Shown here: positions 27,878 to 37,488 of the stretch, piece by piece
How positions within the stretch are numbered: the first letter of the stretch is position 1
How the letters are laid out: each line of letters starts with the position of its first letter
Source of the DNA: Motilimonas sp. E26
Lineage (GTDB): Bacteria > Pseudomonadota > Gammaproteobacteria > Enterobacterales > CBDFNC01
Assembly (NCBI RefSeq): GCF_021278025.1
Contig: NZ_JAIBHJ010000012.1
Location: forward strand, 1 to 64,000
DNA length: 64,000 nucleotides
Direction: 5' to 3'
Position numbers and translations under genes: made by a program
The notes under the pieces: model-generated
Seen by the model: the letters and a program-made list of their open reading frames with translations, nothing else
What the model was told of the DNA's origin: nothing
The model's database searches: none

Positions 27878-28887
27878 CAAACAAGAGTAAAGTGAATGGC
27901 AAAATTATTTTCTCATCACCCGAAGCAGATCCCGTTGCCGCTGATATTTTGCCCCAACAAGTATTTGATAAAGAACAATTTGTACCCGAAGCGCCTACGG
28001 TTGAAGGGGATACTCTATTAGATGCTGCCTTACAACCAAAAAAAGCCAATTGGTGGCTACGTTTTGGTTTGTTTGGTGCGATGGCTGCGGCGACATGGGA
28101 AAGTGTTTCTTGGCTAACATCCACTTTAGCGCATTCGCCCTTAACGGGCATGGTTTACAGCGCTATTGTGGTTTGCTTATTCGTTGCGCTATTGAAACTT
28201 GTCGTCAGTGAGCTCAGCAAATTAAATCGCCTAAGGCAAACGCAAAAACTACAAGGCCAAGCCAATACACTTGATTTGCAAGCCAGTGACGGTGCTTATG
28301 TATACTGCCAGCAGTTGGCTAAACTGAGCAAACAACTCGATTCGCCTAGCTATATCGCTTGGCAAAATCAACTCAGTGATAGTCACAACAACCAAGAAGT
28401 GTTGGATTTATATCGCCATCATGTGTTATCGGTACAAGATGCTCAAGCCAAGCAAGCGGTCACCAAGTGGTCGGGTGAAGCGGCATTATTGGTGGCAATA
28501 AGTCCTTTAGCGCTGGTGGATATGCTGATCATTTTATGGCGCAATAGCAAAATGATTGAAGCGGTTGCGCACATATATGGGATTGAGCTCGGTTATTTAA
28601 GCCGCCTTAAATTATTTAAAATGGTACTGACTAATATGGTATTTGCAGCGGGAGTGGAAGTGGCTACTGACCTTGGCTCTGATATCTTAGGTGCTGAAGT
28701 AGCAGGTTTAGTTTCAGCCAGGGCTGCTCAAGGCGTTGGCGCTGGACTGATTACCGCGCGATTAGGCTTTAAAGCCATTCAATTGTGCCGTCCTGTACCA
28801 TGGTTAAAAGAAGAGCGACCAAAGGCGAAAGATGTCAGAATGAGCCTAATTCAAAAACTTAAATCGTCACTTAAATCGGTAGTTTAA
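27874..28887 (+). CDS. ycjF: TIGR01620/YcjF family inner-membrane protein
   Basis: 337-residue membrane protein with a proline/acid-rich cytoplasmic N-terminus, two membrane helices at about 66-110 (WLRFGLFGAMAAATWES; TGMVYSAIVVCLFVALLKL), and a C-terminal DUF697-type domain with SPLALVDMLIILWRNSKMIEAVAHIYGIE. Partner of YcjX; role unresolved but tied to envelope stress. In E. coli tyrR follows; here a pterin dehydratase gene follows instead. Confidence 0.9.
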   Translation: MTNKSKVNGKIIFSSPEADPVAADILPQQVFDKEQFVPEAPTVEGDTLLDAALQPKKANWWLRFGLFGAMAAATWESVSWLTSTLAHSPLTGMVYSAIVVCLFVALLKLVVSELSKLNRLRQTQKLQGQANTLDLQASDGAYVYCQQLAKLSKQLDSPSYIAWQNQLSDSHNNQEVLDLYRHHVLSVQDAQAKQAVTKWSGEAALLVAISPLALVDMLIILWRNSKMIEAVAHIYGIELGYLSRLKLFKMVLTNMVFAAGVEVATDLGSDILGAEVAGLVSARAAQGVGAGLITARLGFKAIQLCRPVPWLKEERPKAKDVRMSLIQKLKSSLKSVV

Positions 28888-28896
28888 GAGGTAATT

Positions 28897-29244
28897 ATGA
28901 CCCCTTTACATCAGCAAATCTGCCAAGCCTGTATGCCTGACTCTTCCCCTGTTATGGATGATCAGCGAACCTCTTTAATGTCACAGCTGCCTGACTGGCA
29001 ATGTCTGTTACAGGATAATATTTGGCAATTAAAAAAAAGTTATCGATTCAGTAACTACAGCCAAGCAATGGCTTTTGCAAATCAGGTTGCGGAGCTGGCA
29101 GAGCAAATGCAGCACCATCCCGCGTTATTAATTGAGTGGGGGCGGGTGGATGTATATTGGTGGACCCATAGTATTGCAAACCTACACTACAACGATTTTA
29201 TTATGGCGGCGAAAACCGACCTGCTAAATGTGAATAGCGGTTAG
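28897..29244 (+). CDS. phhB: Pterin-4a-carbinolamine dehydratase
   Basis: 115 residues of the DCoH/PhhB family, which regenerates the tetrahydrobiopterin-type cofactor after phenylalanine hydroxylation. The family core is visible: LPDWQCLLQDNIWQLKKSYRFSNYSQAMAFANQVAELAE, then QHHPALLIEWGRVDVYWWTHS with the catalytic histidines, and LHYNDFIMAAKTD. It starts nine bases after ycjF and may be cotranscribed. The hydroxylase gene phhA is not adjacent. Confidence 0.92.
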   Translation: MTPLHQQICQACMPDSSPVMDDQRTSLMSQLPDWQCLLQDNIWQLKKSYRFSNYSQAMAFANQVAELAEQMQHHPALLIEWGRVDVYWWTHSIANLHYNDFIMAAKTDLLNVNSG

Positions 29245-29584
29245 CCCAGTAAGCCCCAAGTATCTATACCCAAGTTACCTCTACAGCGAGAATTTGTTGG
29301 TTGTTAGGCACGACGCTGATTTGAGGCATAGTTATTCTAAGCGGAGAATCATTACTCCAATCAATTTGGCGATGCTTGACTTCAGCAAGGGTTGACAGGC
29401 GCTTAGACAGGTAATGCTTGTGGAACAAGATTGCATTATATGCAGTGCATAACATGCTAAAGTTTGACGCTAAAGTGAATTGAGTTTGATTAAGTTGAAA
29501 TTATCTTAGTGTATTAATTAGCATCGCAAGTCACATTTTCCGTCTAGTATTAAACAATGTATTGATGGTGCTAGGGGCTTTGGT
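29245..29584. repeat. Intergenic stretch resembling a dispersed repeat
   Basis: No gene seen; a 63-codon minus-strand frame here has no start signal. The part at about 29271-29335, beginning with TATACCCAAGTTACCTC and including GCACGACGCTGAT and GCATAGTTATTCT, resembles, from memory, an intergenic element repeated in Shewanella and Vibrio genomes. There is no second copy in this window. Confidence 0.35.
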
Positions 29585-30547
29585 ATGAAACTAGCTAGCT
29601 TGAATGATGGATCTCGCTATGGCCGTTTAGTCGTGGTGAGTCAAGATTTACGGCGGGCTAAATTTGTCGGCATTCTAGCACCAAATCTACCAGCAGCCAT
29701 GGACGACTGGGATACTGTCGCACCTTTATTACACATGATATATCATGAACTCAATCAGGGGCCTATTTCAGGTTCATTCGAGTTAATGCTTTCCCAATGC
29801 ATTGCCCCAATGACTCAGCCGTTTGAACACTTTCACGCTTTTAATTATCGGCCCTACCTTAAACTGTTAGAGCACTTAAGCGAAACAACATTGACCGACC
29901 TGCCGCCGATTATCTCGATGCCGAGCCAAATTTTAATCGGGGCCCATGAAGACCTACACATTGCAACCACCGCCGCTTTAGATTTTTCCGCGCAAATTAG
30001 TGTTATCACTGGACCCATTGCTAGCGGTGAATCTGCAGCAGGGTGCCTTGATTTTATCCGCCTGATTAGTTTACAAAATCAATATTACAACCCTGTACTA
30101 TTAGCTAAGGAATTAACGCTAGGGTGGGGGATCCGCCAAGGTATGATGAGAACCGTATCTGCGCCTATTTTAGTGACGCCTGATGAATTAGGCGAGTTTT
30201 GGCATGAGGGCATAATGAGTTTGCCTATCATAACCAAGTTTAATGGCAAGCCTTTTGCCGCATTAAACCCAAAGCAAGACACTATCAACCATTTTGGTGA
30301 GTTGTTAGCTAAGGTCGTTGAGTTTTCGCCTTTGTCTGCGGGGGCGATGATGAGTGCAGGCCCCATTATGAATCAATCACAATTAACAGGACCCGCAAAT
30401 TTATGGTCACGCGCGATGACCAGCAAGGGAGAGGATAAAACAACCGAATACCTAAAAGGAGATGATAAAATAGAAATGTATGTGCAGGACAGCGCGGGTC
30501 GAAATCTATTTGGTGGTATAAAACAATATATTCGTTTTTCTGATTAA
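29585..30547 (+). CDS. FAH-family protein lacking the metal-binding residues
   Basis: 320 residues, aligning over its full length with bacterial fumarylacetoacetate hydrolase-like proteins (N-terminal MKLASLNDGSRYGRLVVVSQDL; ILVTPDELGEFW; HLPL-type block SLPIITKFNGKPF; SPLSAGAMMSAGPI). The catalytic metal site of this family uses Glu-x-Glu and a later Asp (FESEIAV and LVNDVS in typical homologues). Here these positions read FSAQISV (residues 134-140) and LQNQYY (163-168), so both Glu and the Asp are replaced. I infer a non-catalytic or altered paralogue. No promoter was assigned. Confidence 0.8.
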   Translation: MKLASLNDGSRYGRLVVVSQDLRRAKFVGILAPNLPAAMDDWDTVAPLLHMIYHELNQGPISGSFELMLSQCIAPMTQPFEHFHAFNYRPYLKLLEHLSETTLTDLPPIISMPSQILIGAHEDLHIATTAALDFSAQISVITGPIASGESAAGCLDFIRLISLQNQYYNPVLLAKELTLGWGIRQGMMRTVSAPILVTPDELGEFWHEGIMSLPIITKFNGKPFAALNPKQDTINHFGELLAKVVEFSPLSAGAMMSAGPIMNQSQLTGPANLWSRAMTSKGEDKTTEYLKGDDKIEMYVQDSAGRNLFGGIKQYIRFSD

Positions 30548-30650
30548 TTGCTGCCCTAGATGGATTCTCTTCTCAACTGTCGGTCTCAGGTTAAAATCAG
30601 TTTATAATGGCTAAACAAACGGTTATGATTTGTTTTTTGACTCTAGGGCG

Positions 30651-31340
30651 GTGCCATTGGCTAAACGAATTCGCCAGTTTTTTATTATCATGTTGGCCCT
30701 CACTGTTACGACAATAGTGGTCTTGGCCAGCCTAGATCTTTATGTCTCTTTCGTTGCAAATAATAGAGTTTACACCGATGTTGCTGAAATCCCCCACCGA
30801 CCCGTCGCTTTGGTATTGGGAACCAGTAAGTACATAGGTAAGCGAATCAATCACTTTTATCCTCCTCGCCTTGATGCCGCCCAGTCACTCTTTAAGCATA
30901 ATAAAGTTCAAGCTGTGATCGTTAGCGGCGATAACGCGACACGATATTATAATGAGCCACAGACGATGGCTAATGATTTAGTGAGAGCCGGCGTACCAAG
31001 GCGCTACGTAGTGAAAGATTATGCTGGGTTTCGTACCTTAGATTCAGTGGTAAGAGCCAAGCTTATCTTTGGCCAAGAGGCCTTAACCATCGTTAGTCAG
31101 CGATTTCATTGTGAGCGCGCAATCTATATTGCCCGCGCTATCGACATCGATGCCTTATGTTTAAGTGCCGATGATGCCCAAGGGCTAGGAGCAATAAAGA
31201 TCCGTTTGCGAGAAGTATTAGCGAGAGCAAAGGCGGTGCTGGATATTAATATTTTAAACAAGCAGCCAAAATTTTTAGGAGAACTTGAGACGGTGATTTT
31301 AAGAGCGTCACCGCCGCGTAGTCAGTATGAAAATCCATAG
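30651..31340 (+). CDS. sanA: SanA/YdcF-like DUF218 membrane protein
   Basis: 229 residues from GTG 30651, with AGGG just upstream; a TTG at 30630 would add seven residues. One N-terminal membrane helix (about 9-32) precedes a periplasmic DUF218 domain with VALVLGTSKYIGKRIN, FYPPRLDAAQSLF and AVIVSGDNATRYYNEPQTM. SanA in E. coli affects envelope permeability to vancomycin, mechanism unknown. It is convergent with dgt. Confidence 0.85.
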   Translation: MPLAKRIRQFFIIMLALTVTTIVVLASLDLYVSFVANNRVYTDVAEIPHRPVALVLGTSKYIGKRINHFYPPRLDAAQSLFKHNKVQAVIVSGDNATRYYNEPQTMANDLVRAGVPRRYVVKDYAGFRTLDSVVRAKLIFGQEALTIVSQRFHCERAIYIARAIDIDALCLSADDAQGLGAIKIRLREVLARAKAVLDINILNKQPKFLGELETVILRASPPRSQYENP

Positions 31341-31418
31341 TGATACCTTATTAGTTAACCTGAATCTTAGATAAACGAAATAGCATGCTTTCCTGCAAAA
31401 ACGCTGTGAATATGTCCC

Positions 31419-31505
31419 TATACGCTTTGCGTTTTCATCCCTGAAAACGAAATTTTGCCGTAAAACATACTTTATCTGGCAACGTTGGGCCTAAACAGAA
31501 CTGAG
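31419..31505. repeat. Dispersed intergenic repeat, copy 1
   Basis: About 85 bases closely similar to 57611-57696. The core 31435-31480 is identical over 46 bases to 57628-57673. Both copies lie between convergent genes; here between sanA and dgt. Contains CCCTGAAAACGAAATTTTG. No ORF is present. Confidence 0.85.
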
Positions 31506-31540
31506 GTTAGTTAACCCGAATTGTGGCTCAATTAAATTGA

Positions 31541-32890
31541 TTAACCCGGTTGATAAGGCATCCCTAATGAATGCGCACTAAAAAGGCTGCTGTGTAAGCG
31601 TACTGCATGCCCATCTGTCATCCCAGAAATGTAATCCGCTATCACGCGATAGCCTGAATGGCCAAGGGCGCGCGCTAATTGCCAACGCGCTTTGGTGTCA
31701 TTAGGTAGCAAACGCTCAGGGTCACCAGCAAACGCTTCAAATAACTCCATGACAATCTGTTGCCCCTTGTATTCCATGATCTGTAACTCCGTTTTTTGGA
31801 TTACAAAGTGCAACACAAATTGTTTTAAAACTTCTAGCACTTGCTCCATATCGGGGTTAAGCCAAGCATTGTAAGCAAGTAAGGGCTCACTGAAATGTGT
31901 CGCGATGGGCTTTATTTCAACTGAAGTAATCAAGGCGTTAACTAATGCGCCTATGGCATCTTTACGCAGATATTGATGAGATGAAAATAGCTGTTCAGTT
32001 AACAGGTTGATATCTTTTGCCAACCAAAAACCTTCTATATCTGCTAGTTTACAAGCGACTTGTTCTTGCCATAAACGTTTGTTCACGATACCCATTGCAA
32101 TAGCGTCTTCTAGGTCATGGATGCCATAAGCAAAATCATCGGCCAGTTCCATAATGGAGCAATCAATCGACTTATATCGGGTTTTCAAGTGTCGCTCGCC
32201 CGGTTTTTGCTCTCTAGTAGTGGCAAACAGTACACGGTCAGCGTCGCTCAAAGGTGCTAGAACCCAGTCGAGAATTTGCTTATCATCATCATAAATTCCT
32301 TTAGCCGGAGACCATTCACTGGCTTTTAGTTGACGAAAGTTAGTGGGTTGTTCAGGTAGTGTTTTTCCGCGGATTTGGCTAATCAAGGCAGGGTATTTTA
32401 ATAGTCCTAGTAAACTTCGGCGCGCCAAGTTCATGCCATTTTCTGGGGTATAAGGCTCCAGTTTAGTGACAATCCGTAACGTTTGCCCGTTACCTTCAAA
32501 ACCACCATGCTCACGCATCATATAATTGAGCGCAACTTCACCGCCATGCCCATAGGGTGGGTGGCCTATATCGTGACTCAAGCAAATCGCTTCAATTAAG
32601 CTGGTAGAGGGTAACAGTGAGGAAAACGCTGGTTGCTTTTGCTTTAGTTGGGCAACAATGCCGGTGCCAATTTGCGATACTTCTAAGGAGTGAGTCAGGC
32701 GCGTGCGATAAAAATCATTGGTTCCGGTGCCTAGTACTTGGGTTTTGGACTGCAGCCGCCTAAAAGCTGCGCTATGTAGAATACGCGCGCGGTCTCGTTG
32801 ATAGGGACTGCGATGATCCAAACGTCTTTTTTTATTCTCCTCATTGCCTAGGCGCTCATCCCATTGAGGTGAAATCTCAAAATTTGTCAT
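31541..32890 (-). CDS. dgt: dGTP triphosphohydrolase-like HD-domain protein
   Basis: 449-residue dNTP triphosphohydrolase family member, which splits dNTPs to deoxynucleosides and triphosphate. The family opening [25 protein letters not shown] is at about residues 28-52, and the HD motif is in [19 protein letters not shown]. Later conserved aspartate [19 protein letters not shown]. This is the longer dGTPase-like subtype. It follows yfbR by 37 bases on the same strand, pairing two deoxynucleotide-pool enzymes in one transcript. Confidence 0.92.
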   Translation of the reverse strand: MTNFEISPQWDERLGNEENKKRRLDHRSPYQRDRARILHSAAFRRLQSKTQVLGTGTNDFYRTRLTHSLEVSQIGTGIVAQLKQKQPAFSSLLPSTSLIEAICLSHDIGHPPYGHGGEVALNYMMREHGGFEGNGQTLRIVTKLEPYTPENGMNLARRSLLGLLKYPALISQIRGKTLPEQPTNFRQLKASEWSPAKGIYDDDKQILDWVLAPLSDADRVLFATTREQKPGERHLKTRYKSIDCSIMELADDFAYGIHDLEDAIAMGIVNKRLWQEQVACKLADIEGFWLAKDINLLTEQLFSSHQYLRKDAIGALVNALITSVEIKPIATHFSEPLLAYNAWLNPDMEQVLEVLKQFVLHFVIQKTELQIMEYKGQQIVMELFEAFAGDPERLLPNDTKARWQLARALGHSGYRVIADYISGMTDGHAVRLHSSLFSAHSLGMPYQPG

Positions 32891-32927
32891 ATTGGTTTTC
32901 CCAATTTAAATGAGTCATGAATAACAG

Positions 32928-33521
32928 CTAGAGTTGAGTATCTTCGCTAATTTCATCTAATGTCAGCTCAAAGCTAGGCAAAAAACGCTCAACAAAGTAG
33001 GCCATTTCAGGTGTCTGACGTTGTGCAATAATGGCTTCTAAGCGGCGTTTCGCCAGTTCAAATTCATGGTTGCCTGCTGATAGCTCTTCAAGGCACTTTA
33101 TGTATGCACATAAGGTATCCGCGTCTTTAACTAAGGTTTTATATTCGGCATCAATAGCGTGACTATCGAGTAAGGGCTCAAAAGCAGGTTTTAGTTCTTC
33201 TGGTAACATATTGAGTAGCTTTTGCTCGGCAAATGACTCAATTTTCTTATATTCTTTGGCTATGTCGGGATTAAAATATTTAACTGGGGTGGGTAAATCG
33301 CCGGTGATCACTTCTGTTGCATCGTGGTACAGGGCGAGAACGGCAGCCTGTGCCGGATCTAATTGGCCGCCAAAAAGGGTGTTTTTGATTAAAGCAAGTA
33401 AATGCACCACCATCGCTACTTGCTGACTGTGCTCTGCTACATTTTCTGATTCGATATTGCGCATCAGTGGCCAGCGGTGAATTAACTTCATGCGCGCCAT
33501 ATGAGCAAAAAAATGACTCAT
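32928..33521 (-). CDS. yfbR: 5'-deoxynucleotidase YfbR
   Basis: 197-residue HD-domain phosphatase that removes phosphate from deoxynucleoside 5'-monophosphates. Metal ligands are visible in [15 protein letters not shown] (histidine) and [20 protein letters not shown] (HD pair), with the late aspartate in [17 protein letters not shown]. It sits between alaA and dgt on the same strand; the alaA-yfbR neighbourhood is also found in E. coli. Confidence 0.95.
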   Translation of the reverse strand: MSHFFAHMARMKLIHRWPLMRNIESENVAEHSQQVAMVVHLLALIKNTLFGGQLDPAQAAVLALYHDATEVITGDLPTPVKYFNPDIAKEYKKIESFAEQKLLNMLPEELKPAFEPLLDSHAIDAEYKTLVKDADTLCAYIKCLEELSAGNHEFELAKRRLEAIIAQRQTPEMAYFVERFLPSFELTLDEISEDTQL

Positions 33522-33593
33522 TACCTCTCCTTAAAGGGCAGAAATGCGCATCACATTTCTGCTACAACATATTATCTAGCAATGATATTTAGG

Positions 33594-34808
33594 CTATTGT
33601 TTGTAGCTATCCAAAAAGCGAGCCATACGTGAAATAGAGGTCTCTAGGTCGACAACATTAGGCAGGAAAACTAAGCGAAAATGATCCGGTTTATGCCAGT
33701 TAAATCCCGTTCCTTGTACTAACAATATCTTTTCTTTCAATAGTAAATCCAGGACAAACTGTTGATCGTCTTTGATGTTAAATTTTTTCTGGTCCAGTTT
33801 TGGAAACAAATACATGGCACCATCAGGCTTGGTACAAGAAAGGCCCGGAATATCGTTAATTAAGCGCCATGCTACTTCTCGTTGCTCATACAAGCGACCA
33901 CCAGGTACGATAAGCTCGTTAATGCTTTGATAGCCTCCTAATGCAGTTTGCACCGCATGTTGCATTGGTACATTTGAGCACAGTCGCATCGAGGCGAGCA
34001 TGTCTAGTCCGCTAATGTAATCTTTTGCTTGGGCTTTGGCGCCACTGATCATCATCCAACCAACGCGGAAACCGCACACTCGGTACGCTTTGGATAAACC
34101 GTTAAAAGTCACAATCAGTAAATCATCAGCCAGTGTACAAAGTGGAATATGCTCAGCGTCGTCGTAAATGATCTTGGAATAAATTTCATCAGCGAAGACA
34201 ACTAAGTTGTGCTCACGTGCTATTTGCAACACTTGTTCAAGTAATGCTCGGCTATAAACTGCGCCTGTTGGGTTGTTGGGATTGATCAGTACAATCGCTT
34301 TCGTGCGCGGTGATATTTTACTTTTAATGTCATCTAAATCTGGAAACCAATTTGCTTCTTCATCACAAATGTAATGCACTGGGTGCCCACCGGCCAAGGT
34401 AACGGCCGCCGTCCACAGTGGATAATCAGGCGACGGTACCAGTAATTCATCACCGTTATTGAGCAGCGCTTGCATAGCCATCACGATCAATTCACTGACG
34501 CCATTGCCCATATATATATCATCGACATCAACATTCTTCATGCCTTGTTGTTGATAAAATTGGACCACGGCTTTACGGGCTGAAAATAGGCCTTTTGAAT
34601 CACAATAACCTTGGCTTTGGGGCAAGTTTTGCAGCACGTCCATAACAATTTCATCAGGCGCTTCAAAGCCAAATGGGGCGGGGTTACCAATATTGAGTTT
34701 TAAAACTTTGTGGCCTTCGTCTTCTAGCCTTTTTGCGTGTTTTAAAACAGGCCCGCGAATGTCGTAACAAACGTTATCAAGTTTCTGTGATTTGTTAATA
34801 GAAAACAT
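33594..34808 (-). CDS. alaA: Glutamate-pyruvate aminotransferase AlaA
   Basis: 404-residue fold-type I PLP aminotransferase making alanine from pyruvate and glutamate. The PLP lysine is in FNGLSKAYRVCGFRVGWM. Other family marks are LNIGNPAPFGFEAPDEI, PSPDYPLWTAAVTLAGG, INPNNPTGAVYS and the carboxylate-binding arginine near FRLVFLPN. Divergent from metR; yfbR and dgt follow and may share its transcript. Confidence 0.95.
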   Translation of the reverse strand: MFSINKSQKLDNVCYDIRGPVLKHAKRLEDEGHKVLKLNIGNPAPFGFEAPDEIVMDVLQNLPQSQGYCDSKGLFSARKAVVQFYQQQGMKNVDVDDIYMGNGVSELIVMAMQALLNNGDELLVPSPDYPLWTAAVTLAGGHPVHYICDEEANWFPDLDDIKSKISPRTKAIVLINPNNPTGAVYSRALLEQVLQIAREHNLVVFADEIYSKIIYDDAEHIPLCTLADDLLIVTFNGLSKAYRVCGFRVGWMMISGAKAQAKDYISGLDMLASMRLCSNVPMQHAVQTALGGYQSINELIVPGGRLYEQREVAWRLINDIPGLSCTKPDGAMYLFPKLDQKKFNIKDDQQFVLDLLLKEKILLVQGTGFNWHKPDHFRLVFLPNVVDLETSISRMARFLDSYKQ

Positions 34809-35033
34809 TTAATGGAAGCTCTACTTAATGATGAATCCGATGTTTATTCAAATTACCTGATTATGGCGCCAGAATAAACTGTTTAGGGTGTGAAAAATGG
34901 TTAGTTAAATCTGTTTATTGGGTTTTTATTGGACTAGGTGGACCAAAAGTGTCGTAACATGTTCTGTGGAGCGATCTCCACGCGGACGGTTCAATTTGTT
35001 TCGTCTAGTTATTCACTAGTAAATACAATAAAA

Positions 35034-35046
35034 TGAAACAAATTCA
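35034..35046 (+). promoter_or_regulatory. MetR operator in front of metR
   Basis: TGAAACAAATTCA is a perfect match to the MetR consensus TGAA-N5-TTCA. It lies 33 bases upstream of the metR start in the alaA-metR divergent gap, consistent with autoregulation. A related imperfect inverted copy (TTCAATTTGTTTCG) lies about 40 bases further upstream. Confidence 0.65.
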
Positions 35047-35078
35047 TGCTTTTCTACTTTAATTGAGGTTTTCTTCAA

Positions 35079-35993
35079 GTGATAGAAATCAAGCACCTTA
35101 ATACTCTGGTCGCCCTGCGCCGTTGTGGCTCTTTGGTTGAGGCAGCCGAACGGCTATTTTTAACGCAATCCGCTTTATCTCATCAGATTAAGGATTTGGA
35201 AGATAAGCTTAATACTAGGTTATTTATACGCAAAACACGGCCTATTCGGTTTACTGTCGCGGGACAGCGTTTGCTCACTTTAGCGGATGATATTTTACCT
35301 AATTTGGCCAGTGCGGAGCGAGACATTAGTCGCTTAAATGCCGGAGAAGCAGGCCGACTTCATATGGCGATTGAGTGCCACTCTTGCTTTCAATGGTTGA
35401 TGCCTGCCATCGATAAATTCAGAGATAGCTGGCCTGAGGTGGAGTTAGATTTGAGTAGTGGCTTTAGTTTTGCACCATTGCCTGCGTTAGCGCGAGGCGA
35501 TTTAGATTTGGTTGTTACCTCTGACCCGAAAGAAATTACTGGATTACGCTATATACCTTTGTTCAGTTACCAGCCCATGTTAGCGATTAGCCGTCATCAT
35601 ACGCTCGCGAGTAAAGCGTTTGTTGAACCAGAAGACATCGCTAATGAGATATTGATTACTTACCCCGTTGAGACAGACCGTTTAGATATATTTAGTCTAT
35701 TCCTTGATCCCGCAGGAGTTGAGCCAACGGGAATAAGGCAAGCTGATATGACGATTATGATGCTGCAATTAGTGGCGAGTGGTAGAGGCGTGGCGGCCTT
35801 GCCTAATTGGGCGTTGACCGAATATCTCGAGCGTGATTATGTGTTAGCTAAGCCATTAGGCAAAGAGGGATTATGGAATACCTTGTATGCTGCCATTCGT
35901 GAAGAGCAAGCCGATTTGCCCTTTATGAGCGATTTCCTAAAAACGGCGGTAACATCAAGCTTTGATAACTTAAAAGGCATCAAGCGCGTTTAG
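35079..35993 (+). CDS. metR: Transcriptional regulator MetR
   Basis: 304-residue LysR-family activator of methionine synthesis genes, with homocysteine as coinducer in enteric bacteria. The winged HTH is at about 1-60 (LNTLVALRRCGSLVEAAERL; LTQSALSHQIKDLEDKL). The MetR-like effector domain has AIECHSCFQWLMPAIDKFR and GFSFAPLPALARGDLDLVVTSDP. Start is GTG at 35079 with GAGG about ten bases before. The metE/metF targets are not in the window. Confidence 0.93.
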   Translation: MIEIKHLNTLVALRRCGSLVEAAERLFLTQSALSHQIKDLEDKLNTRLFIRKTRPIRFTVAGQRLLTLADDILPNLASAERDISRLNAGEAGRLHMAIECHSCFQWLMPAIDKFRDSWPEVELDLSSGFSFAPLPALARGDLDLVVTSDPKEITGLRYIPLFSYQPMLAISRHHTLASKAFVEPEDIANEILITYPVETDRLDIFSLFLDPAGVEPTGIRQADMTIMMLQLVASGRGVAALPNWALTEYLERDYVLAKPLGKEGLWNTLYAAIREEQADLPFMSDFLKTAVTSSFDNLKGIKRV

Positions 35994-36003
35994 AATAAAT
36001 CAT

Positions 36004-36324
36004 TAAGCTGAGTGGACTGGACTAATTGATTGATGTTGGAAAATGCGAGTGGTGTAAAATATACGCTATTGGTGCAAAAATACGCTAAATCTGAATCGGG
36101 CTGGGATAACGAGCCAAGATGTGTGGTGATGACTGTCATGATGACCGTACTTAAACGATTAAACAAAAATACTGATCAGTTCGGTTGGAAGTTGGTATTT
36201 AAGCAGATAATAAGATTCGGTCTCTAACTTGGGTTAAAGCACTAAAGTGAAAAGTACACTGATGCTTATCTCCCTAACAAATAGTATTCAATTCTTCGCA
36301 TTCAGCCTAAATTTCTTCGTCAAT
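36004..36324. other. Intergenic stretch, nothing recognised
   Basis: About 320 bases between metR and the convergent histidine kinase gene. A 65-codon frame here starts with TTG, has no binding site for ribosomes and no family resemblance. No clear terminator was seen. Confidence 0.4.
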
Positions 36325-37488
36325 TTAAGTTGTTTCAGTATGCTCTGTTGGCGCAGTTAATAATGGCATATATAGTTCAGAGGTAACACCGCCAGACATA
36401 TTTTCACGAATCACAAGTTTACCTTTATCGCCGAATAAACTATTAATGCGGTTGCGAATATTATTTAGTGCTATGCCATTGCCCTTGGTATGACTGATGG
36501 AAAACCCAACACCATTATCTTTTATAGCAATACAGAGTTGCTCATTAATTTTTGCAAAACTGACTTTTATTTCGCCACCTTGTGGTCTTGGACCGATACC
36601 ATGTTTGACGGCATTTTCAACCAAAGGTTGCACCAACAGTGGTGGGATATGAGTATCTTCAGGTAAGTGCTCACTGATTTCTATTTGAAAGTCTAGACGT
36701 TCACCTAAACGTATTTTTTGGATCGATAAGTAAGACTTAATGAAGGTGACTTCATCATTTATTTGTATTTTGTCTTGACGAGTTTTGGTTAAACTTTGTC
36801 TCAGCAAATCAGTCAAATTAGTCAATAGTTGGCTTGCTACTTCTGGTTGATGAAATATCATGGCTTGTATATTGGCTAAGGTATTGAATAAAAAATGCGG
36901 CTCAATTTGGCTTTGCAGCATCTTTAGTTGGCTTTCAATTAGTGCTTTTTCTTGATTCGCCTTTTGTAATTGGGCTTCACTCAACTTATGTTGAATTAAA
37001 ACTGTTTTATCTCGGCTGTGAAAAAAGAAAGTAACAACAGCGCCAATAGAAAGGGAAATAACAGCCGCCTTAAAAATACGGTCGCTGAGGAAGCTTGTTG
37101 AATGGCCATAGAAATTAATCAATAGAATATAGGTTAAGATGGCGCCGATCGCCATACCGACACAGACAATGATACTTGTTTTGAACATGCGAGCTGCAAA
37201 AGGGTAGTAAGCATCAACTAATACAGCAACGAAAATACATGACATACTAAAGCTATGTGCGATAAGCGCACTTAGGGTAAAACTGGCGCTGATTTCCGTG
37301 AGTTTTAAGATCAGAGCAATAGTAAATGCGACTAAGCTAGAGATAACACAATCGGTTATCACACCTTTAACGCGTAATTTACCTGTCTCATTGTCGAGTC
37401 TAAATGACATATTTAAAAAACCAGTTAAAAAAACGAGAGAAGTCGAAATGAGCTTAGTTACAGAAGTCCGAATATGGTTAGTATTCAC
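36325..37488 (-). CDS. Orphan LytS/YehU-type sensor histidine kinase
   Basis: 387 residues. About five or six N-terminal membrane helices (roughly 15-165), a short coiled coil, then the His_kinase domain of the LytS/AlgZ/YehU class: QSQIEPHFLFNTLANIQAM holds the phospho-acceptor histidine; PLLVQPLVENAVKHGIGPRPQGG is the N box; KDNGVGF the G box. Such kinases normally sit beside a LytTR response regulator; none is next to it here. The N-terminal signal domain is not one I recognise. Confidence 0.85.
   Translation of the reverse strand: MNTNHIRTSVTKLISTSLVFLTGFLNMSFRLDNETGKLRVKGVITDCVISSLVAFTIALILKLTEISASFTLSALIAHSFSMSCIFVAVLVDAYYPFAARMFKTSIIVCVGMAIGAILTYILLINFYGHSTSFLSDRIFKAAVISLSIGAVVTFFFHSRDKTVLIQHKLSEAQLQKANQEKALIESQLKMLQSQIEPHFLFNTLANIQAMIFHQPEVASQLLTNLTDLLRQSLTKTRQDKIQINDEVTFIKSYLSIQKIRLGERLDFQIEISEHLPEDTHIPPLLVQPLVENAVKHGIGPRPQGGEIKVSFAKINEQLCIAIKDNGVGFSISHTKGNGIALNNIRNRINSLFGDKGKLVIRENMSGGVTSELYMPLLTAPTEHTETT

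Noticed and set aside
29264-29455. 63-codon minus-strand frame
   Set aside because: No start signal, and it covers the repeat-like intergenic sequence.
34965-34981. GTGGAG-CGAT-CTCCAC palindrome between alaA and metR
   Set aside because: Could be an operator or a chance hairpin; it has no T-run and matches no consensus I know.
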